Of a stretch of 49,831 nt of DNA, positions 34,134 through 41,800 are shown in pieces. The DNA comes from Mollicutes bacterium (GTDB lineage: Bacteria; Bacillota_I; Bacilli_A; Izemoplasmatales; Izemoplasmataceae). The stretch covers positions 1 through 49,831 of the forward strand of contig PWEL01000001.1 of NCBI GenBank assembly GCA_003553945.1, given 5' to 3'. Under the pieces are notes generated by a model, which had not been told where the DNA came from, made no database searches, and saw only the letters and a list, made by a program, of their open reading frames with translations. Position numbers and translations under genes: made by a program. Numbering within the stretch: the stretch's first letter is position 1; every line of letters starts with the position of its first letter.

Positions 34134-34146
34134 TTTGAATTTCAAA
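34134..34146. promoter_or_regulatory. Perfect palindrome TTTGAATTTCAAA, probable FabT-type operator
   Basis: A 13-base perfect inverted repeat (TTTGA-N3-TCAAA) lies between the -10 box and the ribosome site of degV-2, roughly at +6 to +18. The half-sites and three-base spacing equal the core of the FabT operator known from streptococci (TTTGATTATCAAA). A MarR protein is encoded two genes in, so autoregulation is the natural reading. I saw no second copy in the window by eye. Confidence 0.65.
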
Positions 34147-34158
34147 GTAACTATAACG

Positions 34159-34187
34159 AGTTTAGCAATATTCCACCGGAATGTCAA
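34159..34187 (-). promoter_or_regulatory. Promoter of the degV-marR-padR-HAAS-degV operon
   Basis: A perfect TTGACA (34182-34187) and TAAACT (34159-34164, preceded by an extended TGC) are 17 bases apart on the minus strand. The -35 abuts the stop codon of the preceding zinc-ribbon gene. Confidence 0.78.
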
Positions 34188-34478
34188 TCATGACCTTTCA
34201 TGACTGCAATACGGACAGACATCGTCCTCTTCATAAATCGGCGCACTGCAGGATGGACAGACGACCATTTCACGCTCCCGGCGCCGCTCCTCCTCTTTCA
34301 ACGTGAGCACCGCCGCAAAGAGCTGCGCGGCGATGAAAAAGATGGAAAAGACAATGATCGCAGCGATAAAGATGAGTGTGCTGAAGGTCTCGAGATTGAA
34401 CGCGACGATCAAGAGCACCGCAGCGCTCAGAATACCGAAGAGAAAGAGCGCCCTGGAAAGACGGAAATGAAAAATCAT
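34188..34478 (-). CDS. Small membrane protein with C-terminal zinc ribbon
   Basis: This 96-residue protein has two membrane helices (about residues 8-27 and 34-58), a charged linker (K-E-E-E-R-R-R-E-R) and a C-terminal zinc ribbon with C-P-S-C-S-A-P-I and C-P-Y-C. The ribbon should face the cytoplasm if the helices form a hairpin. Function unknown. It overlaps the smr gene by an ATGA junction, and the operon promoter of degV-2 starts right after its stop. Confidence 0.7.
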   Translation of the reverse strand: MIFHFRLSRALFLFGILSAAVLLIVAFNLETFSTLIFIAAIIVFSIFFIAAQLFAAVLTLKEEERRREREMVVCPSCSAPIYEEDDVCPYCSHERS

Positions 34479-34708
34479 TCGATCTCTATGATGGTCTCGC
34501 CCTGATTCATGGTGTAACGGCGGCCGACAATGCGCCGGCTGCGAATCTTGTTGGGATCGCGGACCATCTCCCTGAGCGTATCGCCCTTGTTATAGCCGTG
34601 GATGACCCGGATGGCCTCCACGCCGCTTTCGGCACGCTTGATGACATCCTCGAGGTGCTTGATCGCATCATATTCCGTCATGCCATGAATATCGACAGTA
34701 ATCTCCAT
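34475..34708 (-). CDS. Stand-alone Smr domain protein
   Basis: This 77-residue protein is just one Smr domain: V-D-I-H-G-M-T-x-x-D-A near the start and I-R-V-I-H-G-Y-N-K-G-D-T-L-R-E-M-V in the middle, matching the conserved D-x-H-G and H-G-x-G patterns. Smr domains bind or nick nucleic acids; free-standing ones have been tied to RNA cleavage or collided-ribosome rescue, but none of that is shown here. The second glycine of H-G-x-G is displaced (H-G-Y-N-K-G). The ATG at 34708 has AAGGAGG seven bases upstream, better than the GTG at 34711. Confidence 0.82.
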   Translation of the reverse strand: MEITVDIHGMTEYDAIKHLEDVIKRAESGVEAIRVIHGYNKGDTLREMVRDPNKIRSRRIVGRRYTMNQGETIIEIE

Positions 34709-34724
34709 CACTATTCCTCCTTAT

Positions 34725-35636
34725 TCAAACCAGACGCTCGAGGTCCAATGCACCGCTGTAATCATCGACGGCGATTGCCTCGAGTGTCTTCTGCACGTGC
34801 TCAAGCATCTTCCGTCTGCTCTCTTCGGCCATACCACCGCAGTGCGGGCTCATCACCACATTATCCAACGTATGGAGAGGATAATTCGAAGGCAGCGTGG
34901 GGGCATGCCCTTCGGGGTATTCGTACCATACATCGCTCGCGAACGCGGCGAGCGTTCCATCTCTAGCGGCTTCATAGAGGGCCTTTTCCTCAATAATCTT
35001 TCCACGGCCGATGTTCACTAGCGTCCCCCCTTCCATCCGGGAGAGGATATCCTGGTCGAACGCACCTTCCGTCTTTCGATTGAGCGGAGCGGCGATGAGG
35101 ACGATATCACAGGTCTCGACCAGCGCCTCAAGGGTGGGGACAGTCTTGACGCCCGGATAGTCCTTCCCCCTGTCGATGACGAAAATTTCGGGGGCGAACG
35201 GGGCGATGAGGCGGGCGAATGTCCTACCGATTCGCCCGTAGCCATAGATGCCGACCCGCTTGCCATAAAGCGACTGCCAAGGAGGAAAGCCTTCCTCCCA
35301 TGCGCGCCATTGGCCCTGTTTCAACCGTGTATGTGCGAATACAATGCGGCCGAGCGCCGACAACATGAGCTGAAGGGCGCGCTCGGCGACGTAGGGGGCG
35401 TGCACAGTGGTGTTGAAAAGCGCGAGACGGCGGCGTTTCATGTAATCTATATCGATCTTGTCATGGGCCGTGAAAGGGATGACGACGGCCTTCAATGCAT
35501 CATGGTCGTCCGCTTCGGTGAACGCGTCGCTGACGAGCACCTCGGCCTGCTTCGGATCATCCGTGATGACAATCCTTTCGGAGGAATGCCGTCTGAGATA
35601 CTCTTCATGAGAAGAGAAGCGGCTGTATACTCGCAT
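34725..35636 (-). CDS. D-isomer-specific 2-hydroxyacid dehydrogenase family protein
   Basis: This 303-residue NAD(P)-dependent dehydrogenase reduces a 2-keto acid or oxidises a D-2-hydroxy acid. The Rossmann motif is G-I-Y-G-Y-G-R-I-G-R-T-F, followed by the catalytic Arg in V-N-I-G-R-G-K, and His in S-P-H-C-G-G-M. The N-terminal catalytic part is short, so the substrate cannot be named. The start MRVYSRFSSHEE at 35636 has AGGAGG that overlaps the end of the methyltransferase gene; the frame to 35699 is rejected. Confidence 0.88.
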   Translation of the reverse strand: MRVYSRFSSHEEYLRRHSSERIVITDDPKQAEVLVSDAFTEADDHDALKAVVIPFTAHDKIDIDYMKRRRLALFNTTVHAPYVAERALQLMLSALGRIVFAHTRLKQGQWRAWEEGFPPWQSLYGKRVGIYGYGRIGRTFARLIAPFAPEIFVIDRGKDYPGVKTVPTLEALVETCDIVLIAAPLNRKTEGAFDQDILSRMEGGTLVNIGRGKIIEEKALYEAARDGTLAAFASDVWYEYPEGHAPTLPSNYPLHTLDNVVMSPHCGGMAEESRRKMLEHVQKTLEAIAVDDYSGALDLERLV

Positions 35637-35637
35637 G

Positions 35638-36297
35638 TCAGAACCTCCTGAATGTAAAAATCTTCGCTTTATCGCTATAGGCCCAAGTAAGGTACGCATC
35701 CCGGATCAGCACATCGAGGGATCGTTCAGTGAAGAATGCGATGTGCGTCTCATCGCGCCTGTACCACCAGGACAGGAAATCCCCATCCTTCTCAGGGCGC
35801 AGCGATGTCATGATTGAAAGATGACCGCCGCGATTCAATATCCTGTATAGCCGCGCGATCTCCCTCCGGGGATGACTCATATGCTCAAACACCTCTGTCG
35901 CGGTAATCACATCGTATGTCTCCTCGAAAACAGTCTCGTCGGCCCTGTAGAAAGGGTCGTAATGTCTGGCTTCATAGCCCCGCAGGCGCAAAAGCTCATA
36001 GAGCACAGGCCCCGGCCCGCTCCCGAAATCGAGCGCCTTTCCTCCGCGAACGAACGGTTCGACCGCTTCATCGAGGAAGCTTTCAAGCATATCCACATAT
36101 CCCTGATGCTCGAGCGTATTCTCGTGCTGGTCGTAGGATGCCCTCTCCTGTTCGGGGCTGGGATGAAAACGGGGCTGCTTGTAGGTGAAACCGCAGACAT
36201 GACACACATCATAACGGCAGACTAGCAGCGGGTCGGACAGTTCATATGTGCCTCCCCCGCACACGATGCATTCAGCGGATGATCTTTTTGCGTTCAT
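35638..36297 (-). CDS. SAM-dependent methyltransferase with N-terminal zinc ribbon
   Basis: This 219-residue class I methyltransferase begins with a zinc ribbon (C-I-V-C-G-G-G and C-H-V-C-G, residues about 10-40). The SAM motif A-L-D-F-G-S-G-P-G-P-V-L is near residue 90, the acidic strand end is H-Y-D-P-F-Y, and D-V-I-T-A-T-E-V-F-E-H-M lies near 130. The substrate is unknown; related ribbon-methyltransferases often act on sugars or small metabolites. The ATG at 36297 has no clear ribosome site and lies inside the end of the LURP-one gene, which implies translational coupling. The longer frame to 36372 is not favoured. Confidence 0.82.
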   Translation of the reverse strand: MNAKRSSAECIVCGGGTYELSDPLLVCRYDVCHVCGFTYKQPRFHPSPEQERASYDQHENTLEHQGYVDMLESFLDEAVEPFVRGGKALDFGSGPGPVLYELLRLRGYEARHYDPFYRADETVFEETYDVITATEVFEHMSHPRREIARLYRILNRGGHLSIMTSLRPEKDGDFLSWWYRRDETHIAFFTERSLDVLIRDAYLTWAYSDKAKIFTFRRF

Positions 36298-36763
36298 GCA
36301 GGAACTGATCGATGGCGATGAGGAGGAACAGGCATAGATGCGGACGGGGGGATGTGCCCACATCGATCTCATAAGCGTCGCCCGCGGGGAAGACCTTCTT
36401 TTCCATGCGCACGTCGATATGCGCGCCTGCTAGTGAAAAACGGTGCTGATAGAGCGAGCCTTCGGGGACGATGACTTCACCATCAAGCGTCACATTCACA
36501 CGTGGTCGCAGGAGCCCGTAGGCCTTCGAAAGCTCCGCCGCTTTCTTATCCTGTGCGTCTAGAACATTGTAGCGCCTGTAGATGCCGAGCGTATAGCGCC
36601 TCTTGATTCTATAGACTGATTCACCTTCAACCGTCCGCATCTCCAAGGAGCGCATCCCGAAGAGGAAACGGCCTTTGACTTCGAAGGCTTTCTCCTGGTT
36701 TGCGTCACGGACGATGAAGCGTCTTTTCTTAGCGAAATGCGTGGGGCTGATATAGAATTTCAC
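36272..36763 (-). CDS. LURP-one/Tubby-C-like (YxjI) family protein
   Basis: This 163-residue protein fits the LURP-one-related fold: a 12-stranded beta barrel around a central helix. It begins M-K-F-Y-I-S-P and shows repeated short strands such as F-I-V-R-D-A-N-Q-E-K-A-F-E-V-K-G, Y-R-I-K-R-R-Y and V-N-V-T-L-D-G-E, ending with a hydrophobic helix (C-L-F-L-L-I-A-I). Family members (YxjI, scramblase-like) may bind membranes or lipids, with no firm bacterial function. The start is a GTG at 36763 after AGGATGAGG. It overlaps the methyltransferase gene by 26 bases. Confidence 0.75.
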   Translation of the reverse strand: MKFYISPTHFAKKRRFIVRDANQEKAFEVKGRFLFGMRSLEMRTVEGESVYRIKRRYTLGIYRRYNVLDAQDKKAAELSKAYGLLRPRVNVTLDGEVIVPEGSLYQHRFSLAGAHIDVRMEKKVFPAGDAYEIDVGTSPRPHLCLFLLIAIDQFLHERKKIIR

Positions 36764-36808
36764 CGTGCCTCATCCTTTCTTACTTCAATTGTAAGACATT
36801 CGGCGCGG

Positions 36809-36837
36809 ATTATAAAGCGGAATCCGCCCTGTTTTCA
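36809..36837 (-). promoter_or_regulatory. Possible promoter before the LURP-one gene
   Basis: TATAAT (36809-36814) and a weak TGAAAA (36832-36837) are 17 bases apart on the minus strand, overlapping the 3' end of the OLD nuclease gene. A small GGATT/AATCC hairpin overlaps the -10. Confidence 0.4.
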
Positions 36838-37991
36838 TAATCTTTTAGTATCGACGCCAGTTCACGGACGAACACGTGTGATGCATGCAGATGATGCGCA
36901 GGGTAGGATGAGATCACCCGTTTGAAGGTCTCCTCTTCAACATTGAGTCTTGAGAAAAGCGCGTGCTTCTTCGGCGGGGGCGATGTGAAATCCGTCTCGA
37001 ACCGGGCATTCAAGAACTCAATATCGGCGTAGAGTTCAATAACATCCCGGCTCAGTGCATAATCCCCGCCGTATGCGTCCCCGTCCGTGACCGAGAGCGT
37101 CCTGAAACCCGCCTTCCTGAGCTGAGCCTCCACTGTTTTGATATTGCCGTGCCCGCCGCAGGGGACCACGCGGTAGGATTTGAACTTCCCCAGATGGATC
37201 AGGGCGTTTTCAAACCAGGGAACGTCATATTTACCTTCGACGAGAATGAACGGTTTCCTTTGAGAAGGTCTGAGCGGTTCAGTGAGCGTGGTGAGCTCCT
37301 TGTCCATCTCTCTCCTGTAGAGCGGATAGATTGTATAAGGGAAGGCATTGATGAAATTCTTCTGACGCGAGACAAGCAGCACCTGTACGAAGGACGCGTG
37401 GAGACTCTCCATATCCTCGGGGCGGATATGGTTCTCGACCACATCGATGCCCAGGATCACGCGGCCTTTCAAACGCGTAAGCCATGTCGCAAGCAACGCT
37501 TTCCTATCCTTAGGAGAAAGCCCGTCATCAACTTCTACGTCCCTTTCCACTCTGGCATCGACAAAACGCAAGGGACACGCAGATTCTTCCGCGAAGAGAT
37601 TTGCATTCTCGAGCAATAGTGCCTTATAATGAACACGTTGCAGTGTATAATGAAAGTGTTCGAGAGGGAGCGGGCTTCTGGGGATGTAGACATAGTCCCA
37701 TTCCGTGAGCTTCGAGAAATCCCCTTCGCACTTGCCGTAATCGATGAGAAAATGCGGCGGGGAGAACACCTTCTTGAAGTATGCATCGCCGATGCGGCAC
37801 CTGATGGAAACCGGCTTACGCTTGTTGCGCACGCTGCTATAGGGCAGGGAATGATTGAAGAAGGCATCCAGGGCCTCGAGCACCGTGGTCTTTCCGCTCT
37901 TATGCGTCCCGATCAGCATCGTGTGGTTGCCGAGGACGATCGTCTCCTCCTTGAACGCCTTGAAGTTCTCGATGTGCACATATTCAATCAT
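36810..37991 (-). CDS. Compact OLD-family ATP-dependent endonuclease (AAA + TOPRIM)
   Basis: This 393-residue protein opens like SMC/RecF ATPases (Y-V-H-I-E-N-F-K-A-F-K-E) with Walker A G-T-H-K-S-G-K-T-T near residue 28. A possible Walker B remnant (V-I-L-G-I-D-V-V-E-N-H-I) is near 180, but no convincing ABC signature. The C-terminal TOPRIM domain has I-L-V-E-G-K-Y-D near 252 and V-T-D-G-D-A-Y-G-G-D-Y near 300, the acidic metal sites of OLD nucleases. It is shorter than typical class 1 or 2 OLD proteins (500-700). No gabB-type helicase is next to it; the neighbour is a divergent photolyase 29 bases away. Its role may be DNA repair or phage defence. GGGAGG precedes the ATG. Confidence 0.8.
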   Translation of the reverse strand: MIEYVHIENFKAFKEETIVLGNHTMLIGTHKSGKTTVLEALDAFFNHSLPYSSVRNKRKPVSIRCRIGDAYFKKVFSPPHFLIDYGKCEGDFSKLTEWDYVYIPRSPLPLEHFHYTLQRVHYKALLLENANLFAEESACPLRFVDARVERDVEVDDGLSPKDRKALLATWLTRLKGRVILGIDVVENHIRPEDMESLHASFVQVLLVSRQKNFINAFPYTIYPLYRREMDKELTTLTEPLRPSQRKPFILVEGKYDVPWFENALIHLGKFKSYRVVPCGGHGNIKTVEAQLRKAGFRTLSVTDGDAYGGDYALSRDVIELYADIEFLNARFETDFTSPPPKKHALFSRLNVEEETFKRVISSYPAHHLHASHVFVRELASILKDYENRADSAL

Positions 37992-38020
37992 AGCGACTCC
38001 TCCCGAAAGGATGCGATATC

Positions 38021-39385
38021 ATGCATAACGCCCGTCTGAATGTAAGAAACGAAGCCCCCATCGAACAAGGGGACTATGTCCTCTACTGGATGCAGCAATC
38101 ACAGCGCATCGAGAATAATTTCGCCCTCGCCTACGCGATCAAGGAGGCCAACCGGCTCGCCATCCCCTTGCGCGTCGTCATGAGCATCGACAAATCCTTC
38201 AAGGATGCCAACATGCGGCACTTCATCTTTTTGGTCGAAGGCTTCAAGTCGCTCGCGGGGTCCTTCAAGCAGATGGGGGTCGATTTCAGGGTGGAGCGCG
38301 GCCCCTTCACAACAACCATCCCGCCCCACATGGACCGCGCCGCGCTTTTCGTCATGGACAAGCCTTATCTGAGGGAACTTCGAGAGACGCGCCGGGACAT
38401 GAGCAGAATCGCAGCGGAAGCCAACCTCTTCACCGTGGAGGTCGAATCCGAACTGATCGTTCCCGTCGAACACGCGAGTAACAAGCTCGAACACGCCGCG
38501 CGCACGATACGGCCGAAGATCCACAAGCAGCTGGAGGAATTTCTTGAAGAGGCTTTGATCGGGCCCTTGCGCGTTCAAAGTCCGAATTATCCGAAAATCC
38601 TTGAAGCCCCCATAGAAGAGATCCTGGACGGAGTCTACGAAGACGGCATGCCGGGGAAGAGCTACTACTTCTACGGCGGCGAGCGCGAAGGGAAGAAACT
38701 GCTCGAACAGTTCATCGAGGAGAAGCTCCCCTACTACCTCGAAAGCAACGACCCCTCGAAACGTCTGATCAGCCGTCTGAGCCCGTATCTTCATTTCGGA
38801 CATCTCTCGCCGCTCACCATCTATAAATACGTCGAAGAGAGCAGGGCCATGGGCCAAACCCCGACGAAGGCCGCGGAGGCCTTCATAGAACAGCTCATCA
38901 TCCGCCGCGACCTGGCCTTCAACTTCGTCTATTATGAACCGGGCTACGACGCTTTCGACTCGATGAGCGTCCCCTGGGCGTATGAGACCATGAAGGTCCA
39001 CGAGGACGATATCCGGGAACGGCACTATACGATCGAGGACTATGAAAACCTAGCGACCCACGACCCCTACTTCAATGCCGCCATGCGGGAGATGCAGAAG
39101 AGCGGGCACATGCACAACTACATGCGGATGTACTGGGGAAAGCGCATCATCGTCTGGAGTCCCACCTACAGGGAAGCCTACGAGACCATGCTTCACCTCA
39201 ACAACAAGTACTTCCTCGACGGCCGCGACCCTAACAGCTACGCAGGTGTCGCCTGGTGTTTCGGGCGCCACGACCAGGGATTCAAGGAACGCGAGGTATT
39301 CGGAAAGCTTCGTCCGCTGACCCCCGGAGGGCTCAAACGAAAATTCAAGATCGACAAGTACGTCACCTATACCAAACGCCTCTGA
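38021..39385 (+). CDS. phrB: Class II CPD DNA photolyase
   Basis: This 454-residue flavoenzyme uses light and FADH to split cyclobutane pyrimidine dimers. It has the class II marks: Y-V-L-Y-W-M-Q-Q-S-Q-R near residue 20, L-I-S-R-L-S-P-Y-L-H-F-G-H-L-S-P near 250, I-I-R-R-D-L-A-F-N-F, H-N-Y-M-R-M-Y-W-G-K-R-I and L-D-G-R-D-P-N-S-Y-A-G with W-C-F-G-R-H-D near the end. AAAGGA lies nine bases before the ATG. It diverges from the OLD nuclease gene with only 29 bases between the start codons, so its promoter must lie inside the nuclease gene. Confidence 0.96.
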   Translation: MHNARLNVRNEAPIEQGDYVLYWMQQSQRIENNFALAYAIKEANRLAIPLRVVMSIDKSFKDANMRHFIFLVEGFKSLAGSFKQMGVDFRVERGPFTTTIPPHMDRAALFVMDKPYLRELRETRRDMSRIAAEANLFTVEVESELIVPVEHASNKLEHAARTIRPKIHKQLEEFLEEALIGPLRVQSPNYPKILEAPIEEILDGVYEDGMPGKSYYFYGGEREGKKLLEQFIEEKLPYYLESNDPSKRLISRLSPYLHFGHLSPLTIYKYVEESRAMGQTPTKAAEAFIEQLIIRRDLAFNFVYYEPGYDAFDSMSVPWAYETMKVHEDDIRERHYTIEDYENLATHDPYFNAAMREMQKSGHMHNYMRMYWGKRIIVWSPTYREAYETMLHLNNKYFLDGRDPNSYAGVAWCFGRHDQGFKEREVFGKLRPLTPGGLKRKFKIDKYVTYTKRL

Positions 39386-39407
39386 TGCCGCTTCCGCGGC
39401 ATTTTTT
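39385..39407 (+). terminator. Terminator after photolyase
   Basis: ATGCCGC (39385-39391) pairs with GCGGCAT (39396-39402) around a TTCC loop, followed by a T run. It overlaps the last base of the stop codon and abuts the convergent ABC gene. Confidence 0.85.
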
Positions 39408-41800
39408 CATAGGTCGTAGGTGCTGTGGATCTCCGCCGGCGTTCGCCTGAGAAGGTTCAGAAGCGGAGCGATGCCGAAAAGAAGGTTGATCGCATACACC
39501 ACGAGCAGACCGCCGACGACGGTGAAAGGCGTTATGCGGAATAGTTCGATAAGCTGTTCAGTCTCCCCCTGTATGCGATGCAGGACATACGTCGCCGCGA
39601 GATAGCCGATCGCGCTCGTCGCTGTGGTGAGGGCGATCGCCTCCGCGGAGAAGAGATGCAGGAGGTCCGTGCGCCGGACCCCCAAGGAACGGTAGACACC
39701 GATCTCATAGACGCGCTGCATCATCGAGGAGCGGATAATGAAATAGAAGCTGAGCCCTGTCGCTAAAAGCGCCGCAATGGAGAACACATAAAGGCCGCTG
39801 TAGTCCTGGAGCATGCTGGTGCGCTCGGCGCTTCTTCTCTCATCATAGAGGTTCCTGTATGCGATGTTCAATTCATCCAGATATTCCTCCATCGCATCGG
39901 AATCGTCCGTGTAGAGGAGCCTCCGGCTATCCTCGCCGTGGGTGGTGTGATAGTACTGCTTGTGCATCGCTTCGCCTGAGAGCAACGGGCCCTCGGAAAA
40001 CTCGGAGGCGTAGAGTCCGACGACATCGTAGGTCTCATCGCGGACAATGCGTTCATGGACTTCGAAGTCCTCCATCTCGTCCACGTGGCTCAGAATTTCC
40101 GTCTCATCCTCCGGCATGCGGCCGTCCGTAAGTTCTGCCTTATCGGTCGCGAAAAGGAAATCATGCGTAGCAATCTGACCATCGAGACGCTCCGTGATGT
40201 ATAAATCATCCGCGAAATATGCGTTCGCATTACTTTCCACAATGCCGGTGATCCCCCCCGTAGCGAAGGAAGCGGGCATAGGCAACCGATGGGACAGGCC
40301 GACGAAATCCTCGGGATCGTCAAAGCCGAGCGCGTTCAAGCGCGGTGCATTGGCCATCTCTTCCGCGAGGCGTTCGCTCAGGACAATATCGCCGGGCGCT
40401 TCCGGCATCGCCCCGGCGACGAGTTCCCCTTCAGCCGCCGCTAACGGCGCCAGATACACATCCGAACTGTAGGTGGGCGGGGCCTGATAGAAAAAGGGCA
40501 GGTCGATCTCCAGTCTTTCACTGTCTCGCTTAAGGGCATGGCCCTCCGCAGGTGCATCGAGGTAAAGTGATTCAAAGGCGCCGTAGTCACTCATCGCTCC
40601 ATCCTCGACTTCAAACGCATAGCGCGGTTCCTCGAGGAAGGAGGCTTCATCGGGGGAGACGATATTGGCGAGTATATAGAGAGAGGCGGCGAAGAACACC
40701 GCGCCGAGCGCGAACGCCGCATACAGTACTTTAGTGAATTTCGAGCGTCCTTTGAAACGCCGCTTCACGCGCTCGAATATATAGGAGGGCGGGAACGCAC
40801 GCCGATACCCCTTCTTCTCCACCCGGAAGTCGGAGCTGTATGTATAAATCATGGGCGCGCTCTCATCCTCAGACTCTTCACTCGAGCCCTCTTGTACGGA
40901 GACTTCGGAATCCTCGTCGATGACGTGCACATCCTTGAATGCCTCGCCGGCATCGACATAGAGGGTATTGTTCTTGACGATCAGACGCACATTGAAAGGT
41001 TTTTTCAACGTGTCGTCGCTATAGAGGGTGACATTGCCGGCATCGCCCTTTTCCTCCGTTATACGGTCCAGGTCGCCGAGATGGATATCGCTCTCGAATG
41101 CGCCTTCGCTGTATTCCTCCACTCCTTTAAGAGAGGCCTCCTCGAGCACACCGTCATCGAGGGAGTAGACACGGTCGGCATAATGGGCGGCCAGTGCCTT
41201 TTCGTGCGTCACCATGATGACAAGCTTCTCTTGTGATATGGCCTTGAGGATGCGCATGATCTCTACAGTATTCTTATGATCGAGGTTTCCGGTCGGTTCA
41301 TCCGCGATGATGACATCGGGATCCTTCGCCAGAGCGCGGACGATGGCGACACGCTGCATCTGCCCGCCCGAAAGACGCGAGGCGCGGCGGTTCTTATAAC
41401 GGCTCAGATGCACAAGCTCGAGCAGATGGTTGATGCGTCGTTGGATCTCGCGTTCATCATCGATGCCGACCATCCTGAGGGTGAGACGGATGTTCTCATA
41501 GACCGTCTCCTCCGGCAGGAGATAGTAGTTCTGAAAGACATAGCCGATGCGCTGCGCGCGCAATTGGTCAATATGCCTCGGTACGTAACGCTCGAAATGC
41601 GCATCGGCGAACGAGACCGAACCGCTGTCGGGCTTGTCAAGACCGCCGATGATATTGAGCAATGTCGTCTTGCCGCTGCCGGAATCACCCAGTATGACAG
41701 TGAACTCCCGCCGCGTCGCGGAGAAATCCACGCTGCTGAGGACCTGACGGCGCCCGCGCTTTTTGCCGTAAGCCTTGTCGATGCCTTTGATTTCTATCAT
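39407..41800 (-). CDS. Fused ABC transporter, ATPase plus FtsX-like permease (second of pair)
   Basis: This 797-residue single chain of the MacB/FtsX (type VII) class has its ATPase first: Walker [10 protein letters not shown] (residues 38-46), Q-loop F-Q-N-Y-Y, signature L-S-G-G-Q-M-Q-R and Walker [13 protein letters not shown] linker of about 130 residues with acidic patches follows. Then come one membrane helix near 370, an extracytoplasmic domain of about 270 residues, and three C-terminal helices with the FtsX motif [10 protein letters not shown]. It overlaps its partner gene by ATGA. Such pairs act as heterodimers that export or remove peptides and lipids; no substrate gene is adjacent. 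Confidence 0.9.
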   Translation of the reverse strand: MIEIKGIDKAYGKKRGRRQVLSSVDFSATRREFTVILGDSGSGKTTLLNIIGGLDKPDSGSVSFADAHFERYVPRHIDQLRAQRIGYVFQNYYLLPEETVYENIRLTLRMVGIDDEREIQRRINHLLELVHLSRYKNRRASRLSGGQMQRVAIVRALAKDPDVIIADEPTGNLDHKNTVEIMRILKAISQEKLVIMVTHEKALAAHYADRVYSLDDGVLEEASLKGVEEYSEGAFESDIHLGDLDRITEEKGDAGNVTLYSDDTLKKPFNVRLIVKNNTLYVDAGEAFKDVHVIDEDSEVSVQEGSSEESEDESAPMIYTYSSDFRVEKKGYRRAFPPSYIFERVKRRFKGRSKFTKVLYAAFALGAVFFAASLYILANIVSPDEASFLEEPRYAFEVEDGAMSDYGAFESLYLDAPAEGHALKRDSERLEIDLPFFYQAPPTYSSDVYLAPLAAAEGELVAGAMPEAPGDIVLSERLAEEMANAPRLNALGFDDPEDFVGLSHRLPMPASFATGGITGIVESNANAYFADDLYITERLDGQIATHDFLFATDKAELTDGRMPEDETEILSHVDEMEDFEVHERIVRDETYDVVGLYASEFSEGPLLSGEAMHKQYYHTTHGEDSRRLLYTDDSDAMEEYLDELNIAYRNLYDERRSAERTSMLQDYSGLYVFSIAALLATGLSFYFIIRSSMMQRVYEIGVYRSLGVRRTDLLHLFSAEAIALTTATSAIGYLAATYVLHRIQGETEQLIELFRITPFTVVGGLLVVYAINLLFGIAPLLNLLRRTPAEIHSTYDL

